Assembly: GCA_034440595.1 (NCBI GenBank)
Contig: JAWXCH010000025.1
Coordinates: forward strand, 1-10,930
Length of the DNA: 10,930 nucleotides
Direction: 5' to 3'
Origin: JAWXCH01 sp034440595
Lineage (GTDB): Bacteria; Planctomycetota; Planctomycetia; Pirellulales; JALHPA01
Of the stretch, positions 6,288 to 10,930 are shown in pieces. The notes below the pieces were generated by a model. That model saw only the letters and a list, made by a program, of their open reading frames with translations, was not told where the DNA came from and made no database searches. How positions within the stretch are numbered: the stretch's first letter is position 1; each line of letters begins with the position of its first letter. A program made the translations under genes and the position numbers.

Positions 6288-6614
6288 ATGGGTTTTACAC
6301 GATACTGGCGGCGGCCGCGCGAGTTAGATGCCCCCACGTTTGCGAGATTCGCCGACGCCTGTAAGAGCGCGTGTATATCTCTCGAGCAGCCACTTTCGGA
6401 GGCAGTGTTCACAGAAGATATTGTTGCATTTGCAGGCAGCCCAGGCTGCGAACTGTTCATAATCGAGCGGTTATCCTCTAGGAGGATTGAGCGGGAGGGT
6501 CTCGTCTCTGAGTTCTGTAAAACGCAAAACCTACCGTACGACGCAATGGTTCAAACGTGCCTAGCGCTCCTAAAGAACCACTTCCCAGCGGTAGACATAC
6601 CCAGACCGGCATAG
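6288..6614 (+). CDS. conserved hypothetical protein, MGFTRYW family, 108 residues
   Basis: The ATG at 6288 has a strong Shine-Dalgarno (AAGGAAGGGAGGA) four to five bases upstream; the longer frame from 6081 lies antisense-like inside another gene and is not credible. The opening MGFTRYWRRP, the middle CELFIIERLS, and FCKTQNLPYDAMVQTCLALLKNHF near the end match a phage- and plasmid-borne hypothetical family that usually begins MGYTHYW. Three cysteines lie in the first half (CKSAC, GCE) and two more at FCKT and QTC. The C-terminal half is helical. Function is unknown. It is the last gene of the ardC cluster and is followed immediately by a terminator. The FCKT-x-PYD segment is the most diagnostic part. 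Confidence 0.8.
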   Translation: MGFTRYWRRPRELDAPTFARFADACKSACISLEQPLSEAVFTEDIVAFAGSPGCELFIIERLSSRRIEREGLVSEFCKTQNLPYDAMVQTCLALLKNHFPAVDIPRPA

Positions 6615-6616
6615 GG

Positions 6617-6648
6617 AGCGGCGTTCACTACACAGACGCCGCTTTTTT
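6617..6648 (+). terminator. rho-independent terminator of the ardC cluster
   Basis: AGCGGCGT (6617-6624) pairs with ACGCCGCT (6636-6643) around an 11-base loop and runs directly into six T residues (6643-6648). It starts two bases after the stop at 6614. The reverse strand lacks a T tract, so it works in one direction. Confidence 0.85.
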
Positions 6649-6809
6649 ATTAGTTCAACAAGGATGCCGTTCGAGTAGCTACAGGGCCCTTTTTTTTGTG
6701 CGGACCATTGTGATGTAATACGAGGAGTTCGTGGGGCTGGTGAGTGAAGCGGCCCAAAAATTTGCCGATAGATGGCCTCTCGTAGTGGCCCAAAGGAAGA
6801 TTCACGCGT
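6649..6809. promoter_or_regulatory. intergenic region upstream of the R-M operon
   Basis: These 161 bases must hold the promoter of the V-M-R operon, but no clean -35/-10 pair is visible; TGTAAT at 6714-6719 is the best -10-like hexamer and lacks a -35. GGCCCAAA occurs twice in direct orientation (6751-6758 and 6787-6794), 36 bases apart, and could be a regulator site. GGGCCC followed by eight T (6684-6697) is too short a palindrome to terminate. Confidence 0.3.
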
Positions 6810-7223
6810 GTGGACAGCGTATCACCAGCCGAACGCTCAAAAATCATGTCTCGTGTTCGCTCGAAGAATTCACGACCGGAATTGTTCGTCCGTAGCCTTG
6901 TCTTCGCGCTCGGTTACAGGTATAGACTCCACGTCAGGGGTTTGCCGGGACAGCCGGATCTTGTGTTCAAAAAACATCGCAAAATTATCTTCGTTCACGG
7001 CTGCTTTTGGCACCGCCATCGCTCTTGCGCCCTCGCGCGGCTTCCGAAATCGCGTCTGGATTTCTGGGGGCCAAAGCTCGAATCGAACAAAAAAAGAGAC
7101 CGACAGACTCTCCGTAAGCTCACTGAAGAGGGGTGGGATGTCTTGACCGTCTGGGAGTGCGAAACCAAGGATGAGCGAAGCTTGCGCGAGCGAATTAGGA
7201 GATTCTTTCATGCGAAGTGTTGA
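6810..7223 (+). CDS. vsr: very short patch repair endonuclease (Vsr)
   Basis: The 137-residue product is a full-length Vsr, which nicks 5' of the T in T:G mismatches formed when 5-methylcytosine deaminates. The opening SVSPAERSKIMSRVRSKN is typical. Residues matching the E. coli active and zinc sites are present at nearly the same numbers: E24, D50 (GQPDLVF), H63, H68, and zinc ligands C65, H70, C73 and C117 (VHGCFWHRHRSC, WECE). The start is GTG at 6810, with AAAGGAAGA about ten bases upstream; no better ATG exists. Its 3' end overlaps the methyltransferase by 14 bases, so the two are co-translated. The context says it repairs damage at the site of this system's own methylase rather than at Dcm sites. 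Confidence 0.95.
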   Translation: MDSVSPAERSKIMSRVRSKNSRPELFVRSLVFALGYRYRLHVRGLPGQPDLVFKKHRKIIFVHGCFWHRHRSCALARLPKSRLDFWGPKLESNKKRDRQTLRKLTEEGWDVLTVWECETKDERSLRERIRRFFHAKC

Positions 7224-8382
7224 ACTCTTCGCCGGGGCAGGCGGTTTGGCAATTGGGATGTCGAACGCTGGCTTTCACCACGCCGCAGTTATTGAGTGGA
7301 ACCACAACGCGTGCGAAACATTCCGCGAGAATCAACGTCATCACTTGCAGTCCGTGAAGCGTTGGCCCCTCCGTGAGCGCGATGTACGTACATTTGACTA
7401 TGGGGCACTTGAAAACATCGTCCTTGTTTCTGGAGGACCACCCTGCCAGCCGTTCTCTTTGGGCGGCAAGCATCGCGGATCATTGGATGAACGGGATATG
7501 TTCCCAGAGGCGGTACGCGCCGTCCGTGAACTTCGGCCAAAGGCATTCATATTTGAGAACGTGAAAGGACTTTTGCGTCGTTCCTTCGCTGATTATTTCG
7601 AGTACGTACTGCTTCAACTAACGCATCCCAATCTTACTCGGCGACAGAATGAGACCAGGAGAGAACACAGAGCAAGGCTTGAAAAGTACCACACATCAAG
7701 AAAAACACGACCCGAATATAACGTCGTTTTCCGCCTGTTAAATGCCGCTGATTACGGTGTACCACAACGGCGCGAGCGCGTCTTTCTTGTGGGGTTCCGC
7801 TCCGATCTTGGAATTGAATGGAGTTTTCCAGAGACGTGCTATTCGGAGGATGCCCTCCTGGTCTCGCAATGGATCTCGGGGGACTATTGGGACCGACACG
7901 AGATTGCCAAACGACGACGGCCTCCAATCATCGGGCGCCAGACCGCACGTGTAGAAAGGCTCCGTCGTCTCAATAGACTTGATTCGAAATTGCCATGGCG
8001 AACAGTGCGCGACGCTATCAGCGATTTACCAGACCCCGAAAAATATCCGCGTAGCGGGATCACCAACCATATCTTCAATCCGGGAGCGCGAAGTTATGCG
8101 GGACATACTGGGAGTCCTCTTGACGAGCCTGCAAAAACTCTCAAAGCCGGCGACCATGGCGTTCCGGGTGGAGAGAACATGCTTGCACGTTATAACGGCT
8201 CTGTACGGTATTTCACCGTCCGGGAGGCTGCACGATTGCAGACATTTCCGGATGATTATGTGTTCTGCGGACCATGGACTGAGGCTATGCGTCAGCTGGG
8301 TAATGCCGTCCCCGTGCACCTTGCGGAAGCGGTTGCGCGCTCGATAGCTAGAACGCTTATCTCCACAAATGGGCACCGCTAG
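7210..8382 (+). CDS. DNA (cytosine-5) methyltransferase of a type II R-M system
   Basis: The start ATG at 7210 follows TTAGGAGA and gives 390 residues; an upstream in-frame ATG at 7171 lies deeper inside vsr. All core C5-methylase motifs are present in order: SAM-binding ELFAGAGGLAIGM (5-17), catalytic GGPPCQPFS with Cys79, ENVKGL (116-121), QRRERVFLVG (186-195), and after a target-recognition region of about 200-330 the closing motifs RYFTVREAARLQTFPDDY and QLGNAVPV (G364). It transfers methyl from SAM to C5 of cytosine in the site shared with the downstream nuclease. Pairing with an Eco29kI-family nuclease points to CCGCGG, but specificity is not readable from the sequence. It overlaps vsr by 14 bases and precedes the nuclease by 3. 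Confidence 0.95.
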   Translation: MRSVELFAGAGGLAIGMSNAGFHHAAVIEWNHNACETFRENQRHHLQSVKRWPLRERDVRTFDYGALENIVLVSGGPPCQPFSLGGKHRGSLDERDMFPEAVRAVRELRPKAFIFENVKGLLRRSFADYFEYVLLQLTHPNLTRRQNETRREHRARLEKYHTSRKTRPEYNVVFRLLNAADYGVPQRRERVFLVGFRSDLGIEWSFPETCYSEDALLVSQWISGDYWDRHEIAKRRRPPIIGRQTARVERLRRLNRLDSKLPWRTVRDAISDLPDPEKYPRSGITNHIFNPGARSYAGHTGSPLDEPAKTLKAGDHGVPGGENMLARYNGSVRYFTVREAARLQTFPDDYVFCGPWTEAMRQLGNAVPVHLAEAVARSIARTLISTNGHR

Positions 8383-8385
8383 CCT

Positions 8386-9225
8386 GTGCCACCTACGCCA
8401 GAAAAGCTCGAACAGTTGGCGGCTCAGTTAAAAGAGCTTTCAGACGCGATGGCAGGAGAGGAAGCTTCACAACTTCCCCCAGCACGCGCCAAACGCCTTC
8501 GTAAGACAATTAGTGAAGCCTATGAGAAACTTCGTAAAGTAGTCGACAACCTTGATCCCATCAAGCATCCCGGCTTTGTATTCGATCCATCGAATCCAAA
8601 CGTTGTCGGCCGCATTGTCGGCATTACGATGATCGCCCAAACCAGAAAACCGCTCGCAAACGTGGCGCGCTTCTATGGCTCCGGCGTGTACGCGATCTAT
8701 TATAAGGGAAATTTTCCAGCATACGCTGCGATTTCTAATCAAGAGCACCCGATCTATGTGGGTAAGGCCGATCCCGCAGACCAAACGAGCAAGACCGCCA
8801 TGGAGCAGGGAGACAGACTGTCCGGCCGGTTAAACGAACACCGAAAGAATATCGCCAAGGCTACTGCAACATTGCGACTCGAAGACTTCGAGTATCGCGC
8901 CTTAGTCGTGCAGACCGGATGGCAAGCCTCCGCTGAAGACTATTTAATCCATCTCTTCAAACCAATCTGGAACAGCGAAGTTGGAATCTGTTATGGCTTC
9001 GGAAAGCACGGTGATGACCCCGCCACGCGGGCCAATCTTCGCTCCCCCTGGGATACGCTACATCACGGCCGCGATTGGGCGCACCGCGATCCTAACCAAA
9101 AAGATGCGCGCCCTACCGAACGAATCATTCGGGATATCGCAGAGCATCTTACAAAGTATCCGCCGCTTGGATCCATCGAGGAAATTCTGCATAAGTTCCT
9201 CGATGAAATGCGAGTGGTGACATGA
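8386..9225 (+). CDS. Eco29kI-family GIY-YIG type II restriction endonuclease
   Basis: The 279-residue product carries the Eco29kI-type GIY-YIG core: GVYAIYY (Y102), IYVGKADP (Y124), RLNEHRKN (R148, H152) and AEDYLIHLFKPIWN (E184, N196). These match in order and spacing the Eco29kI catalytic residues as I recall them (Y49, Y76, R104, H108, E142, N154). The tail WNSEVGICYGFGKHGDD and SPWDTLHHGRDW is also family-specific. Family members cut CCGCGG. Compared with Eco29kI (about 214 residues as recalled) there is an N-terminal extension of about 50 residues, charged and helical (EKLEQLAAQLKELSDAM). The start is GTG, 3 bases after the methylase stop, without a visible Shine-Dalgarno, suggesting coupling that keeps nuclease below methylase. 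An ATG at 8449 is the alternative start. Confidence 0.92.
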   Translation: MPPTPEKLEQLAAQLKELSDAMAGEEASQLPPARAKRLRKTISEAYEKLRKVVDNLDPIKHPGFVFDPSNPNVVGRIVGITMIAQTRKPLANVARFYGSGVYAIYYKGNFPAYAAISNQEHPIYVGKADPADQTSKTAMEQGDRLSGRLNEHRKNIAKATATLRLEDFEYRALVVQTGWQASAEDYLIHLFKPIWNSEVGICYGFGKHGDDPATRANLRSPWDTLHHGRDWAHRDPNQKDARPTERIIRDIAEHLTKYPPLGSIEEILHKFLDEMRVVT

Positions 9226-9270
9226 AAACGCTATGCGCTGTTATACAGACATAGCGAGTGGCTGAGCCAC
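9217..9270 (+). promoter_or_regulatory. promoter-like segment overlapped by dyad symmetry, before the ABC operon
   Basis: GTGACA (9217-9222) and TATACA (9242-9247) preceded by TGT form an extended -10 promoter candidate with a 19-base spacer. CGCTATG (9229-9235) and CATAGCG (9250-9256) are exact inverted arms around the -10, and CTG/CAG (9238-9240, 9246-9248) pair inside them, so a repressor could bind here. A second small dyad, GTGGC-TGA-GCCAC (9258-9270), abuts the ATG at 9271. There is no T tract, so this is not a standard terminator for the R-M operon. Confidence 0.4.
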
Positions 9271-10047
9271 ATGGAGATTTCCGTCAACGACCTCTCTTTC
9301 GTCTACTCAAACCCAGAATCGAACTGTGTCTTCAAGTCCACGACCGCTATCTTTTCAAGTGGTCTTATTTCGGCTGTCGTTGGAAAGTCAGGAAGCGGAA
9401 AATCAACCCTCCTCAAACTCTTAGCAGGACTCGCCGGCCAGGACAGTTCTGACAACCAATGCATCTTCTATGGCACCGACAGACTTTCTCCGAGTGAAAT
9501 GGCCAAACAAGGCCGATTGTCGTTGTGTTTCCAAAAACCTGCTTGTTTGCCTTGGGCAACGGTGTATTACAACATTGCTCTTCCCTTTCAGTTACAGGGT
9601 AAAGCTATCGAAGCCACGACTATCATAGCTCTCCTGGACCAGTTCGGCCTCAGCGACTATCGCGACAGTTACCCCTATCAACTTTCGGTTGGGATGCAAG
9701 CGAGGGTCGCACTCGCACGCGCCTTCGTCACCGCCCCGGATGTAGTTCTTCTGGATGAGCCGTTTTCCTCCCTCGATGTCAGCTGGAAGGAGCAGCTCTA
9801 CACATTTCTTCTGCGCGCTCAATCTCAATCAACATGTACAGTCGTTCTAGTCACCCACGATTTACTGGAAGCACTATGTCTTGCAGACGCTATCTACGTT
9901 ATTGAGCCAAGAACCAAATCAGTCCAACCGATTGTTTTGAACAACCCTCTTAAGCAGACCACGAGTCTATTCTCTTTCAACGACCTGATCGCGAATACTG
10001 ACTTTCCTAATCTCTTCAGGAGGCTGCATGAAAGCATCGGGATATAA
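9271..10047 (+). CDS. ABC transporter ATP-binding protein, NitT/TauT (SsuB/TauB) type
   Basis: The 258-residue ATPase couples ATP hydrolysis to uptake through the next gene's permease. Visible motifs: Walker A GKSGSGKST (38-46), Q-loop Q88 in CFQKP followed by LPWATVYYNIALP, signature LSVGM (138-142), Walker B VVLLDEPFSSLD (158-169) and H196 in VTHDLLEA. The LPW-x-TV-x-x-N Q-loop and the size are typical of nitrate/sulfonate/taurine/pyrimidine-precursor importers. The signature has Val where Gly is usual (LSGGM), a mild deviation. The ATG at 9271 has no Shine-Dalgarno but fits the family start. It overlaps the permease by 20 bases. The substrate cannot be told from the sequence. Confidence 0.92.
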   Translation: MEISVNDLSFVYSNPESNCVFKSTTAIFSSGLISAVVGKSGSGKSTLLKLLAGLAGQDSSDNQCIFYGTDRLSPSEMAKQGRLSLCFQKPACLPWATVYYNIALPFQLQGKAIEATTIIALLDQFGLSDYRDSYPYQLSVGMQARVALARAFVTAPDVVLLDEPFSSLDVSWKEQLYTFLLRAQSQSTCTVVLVTHDLLEALCLADAIYVIEPRTKSVQPIVLNNPLKQTTSLFSFNDLIANTDFPNLFRRLHESIGI

Positions 10048-10810
10048 AAAAATAATTGGGTATTCTGCGGTAGTCATTGCGATCTGCGTCGCCTCAGAGT
10101 GCGTTGCAACACAATTCCGAACCTACGACCTGTTCCTACCTCGTCCAGTTACACTCTTGCGGTTTTTTTTGAACAACCCCGCACAGTTCTTCATCGCCTC
10201 CATCTATACTTGCACGAAAATACTCGCCGGCCTAGTGCTCGGTCTCATTGTGGCCACGGCGCTCTCGCTGGCTGGGGTGTGGTTTCCTTCGATACGCCCG
10301 GTCTTGACACGAGTTACCTTATGGTCGCAAACCATGCCTGTGCCACTCCTATCCCCACTACTTGGCTTAGCGTTTGGATACAATCTCTGGAGCGCCTCGA
10401 TTGTCACCGCACTTATCTGCTTTTTCCCTGTTTATCTGGGCTGGGAGCAGGGACGTATGGCGCTTCCCCTTGATGTATCACTTCTAGCGGCATCGTACCG
10501 GCCTTCGCGTATTACCTATACGCGTCATATTCTCCTACCAGCCGGATTTCCATACGCTCTATTGGGTGTAAAAGGCGCGATCAATCTCGCTGTTTTGGGC
10601 GCAGTAATTGCCGAGTTTGGCGCCGCAAGTCAAGGGCTAGGAAGGCTCATGGTAAGAGGGATTCGCGAACTTTCCCCGGCGCAAAGCTGGGGTGCCATGT
10701 TGATATTGGTGGGCATCGCTGCAACAATGGCAGTGATTGTGGGTCGCATTCAACGAAGCGACCGTTTTTCCTACATAGGAGGACCCCATGACTTTTCCTC
10801 AAATACATAA
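10028..10810 (+). CDS. ABC transporter permease, NitT/TauT (SsuC/TauC) type
   Basis: The 260-residue membrane protein has about six hydrophobic segments (roughly residues 10-28, 62-84, 98-118, 122-140, 180-200, 220-242) and a BPD-permease core. The EAA-loop equivalent (AASYRPSRITYTRHILLPAGFPY, beginning near 154) contacts the ATPase; it is diverged, with no Glu and no central Gly, but keeps the LP-x-x-x-P end. The following GAVIAEFGAASQGLGRLMV segment is typical of SsuC/TauC permeases. AGGAGG at 10018-10023, four bases before the ATG, fixes the start. It overlaps the upstream ATPase by 20 bases and the downstream lipoprotein gene by 23, so the three are one translationally linked importer operon. 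Confidence 0.92.
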   Translation: MKASGYKKIIGYSAVVIAICVASECVATQFRTYDLFLPRPVTLLRFFLNNPAQFFIASIYTCTKILAGLVLGLIVATALSLAGVWFPSIRPVLTRVTLWSQTMPVPLLSPLLGLAFGYNLWSASIVTALICFFPVYLGWEQGRMALPLDVSLLAASYRPSRITYTRHILLPAGFPYALLGVKGAINLAVLGAVIAEFGAASQGLGRLMVRGIRELSPAQSWGAMLILVGIAATMAVIVGRIQRSDRFSYIGGPHDFSSNT

Positions 10811-10930
10811 ACGGCTTGGCTTGGGCTTGCTCGTAACTTGCGCCACAGTTCTATTGACGTCGTGCAATCCGCGTGACGTTGAGCCACCTTCGCCCTCGCT
10901 TGAACACGTGCGTTTAATACAGGAATGGAC
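10788..10930 (+). CDS. lipoprotein, probable substrate-binding protein of the ABC importer (partial)
   Basis: The ATG at 10788 follows AGGAGG with a five-base spacer and opens inside the end of the permease gene. The 47 visible residues begin with a basic n-region (HKR), a hydrophobic core (LGLGLLVTCATVL) and a lipobox LTSC with the lipidated Cys at residue 26. A Pro/Glu linker and the first strand of a mature domain follow (HVRLIQEW). That strand, placed just after the lipobox, resembles the start of NMT1/TauA-like binding proteins. Position as third gene of a NitT/TauT operon makes a substrate-binding lipoprotein the best call. The gene runs off the right edge. Confidence 0.75.
   Translation, partial: MTFPQIHKRLGLGLLVTCATVLLTSCNPRDVEPPSPSLEHVRLIQEW

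Noticed and set aside
6684..6697. GGGCCC followed by eight T as a terminator
   Set aside because: A self-complementary hexamer leaves no loop and no stable stem; the true terminator is at 6617-6648.
6650..6847. Minus-strand frame over the vsr promoter region (65 residues)
   Set aside because: Its middle is somewhat protein-like, but it lacks a Shine-Dalgarno, overlaps the vsr start and resembles no family I know.
7171..7209. Longer start for the methyltransferase
   Set aside because: Adds 13 residues inside vsr without a ribosome binding site, whereas RSVELFAGAGG at 7210 is the usual N-terminus.
9226..9270. TPP riboswitch before the NitT/TauT-type operon
   Set aside because: Only about 45 bases are available and the conserved THI-box elements are absent, apart from a fortuitous CTGAG.
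1..10930. CRISPR array, tRNA or rRNA genes, transposase or integrase gene
   Set aside because: I see no regularly spaced repeats, no tRNA-like clover with a T-loop consensus, no rRNA sequence and no recombinase motifs in any frame.

Overview
The window is a bacterial accessory region of moderate GC (mid-50s percent by eye), with strong AGGAGG-type ribosome binding sites and compact, often overlapping genes. It ends in an ABC transporter operon whose third gene carries a lipoprotein signal. Nothing fixes the phylum. The small conserved proteins and the ArdC locus suggest an integrated element or plasmid in an environmental Gram-negative, such as an Acidobacteriota or proteobacterial lineage; this is inference.

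Left part (1-1226): a small gene runs off the left edge on the minus strand. It is divergent from a consensus-like extended -10 promoter that faces an orphan 89-residue protein. A 156-residue ORF with a doubtful N-terminal half follows and ends at a perfect rho-independent terminator. Next (1245-4247) is one large gene, a PHP-phosphoesterase/SMC-like ATPase of the TrlF type and a likely stand-alone defence or nucleic-acid-processing protein. It is bracketed by two direct copies (28 of 29 bases) of a GC-rich, hairpin-forming repeat. To its right lies a gene-poor stretch with two adjacent imperfect palindromes.

Middle part (4472-6648): a promoter, a 61-residue protein, then ardC (ssDNA-binding domain plus zinc metallopeptidase, antirestriction) and three small conserved proteins, closed by a terminator. 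This looks like the backbone of a conjugative or integrative element.

Right part (6810-9225): a complete type II restriction-modification operon in the order V-M-R. It encodes a Vsr mismatch endonuclease, a DNA cytosine-5 methyltransferase overlapping it by 14 bases, and, 3 bases further on, a GIY-YIG endonuclease of the Eco29kI family (family specificity CCGCGG). The methylase protects, the nuclease cuts unmodified DNA, and Vsr repairs T:G mismatches from deaminated 5-methylcytosine. Beyond a dyad-symmetric promoter-like segment (9217-9270) starts a NitT/TauT-type ABC transporter operon (ATPase, permease, start of a lipoprotein), which probably belongs to a different module.

The theme is conflict: antirestriction, restriction and a TrlF-type ATPase sit in one small region. 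The least explained parts are the repeat-bracketed TrlF cassette, the paired palindromes beside it and the small ardC-linked genes.
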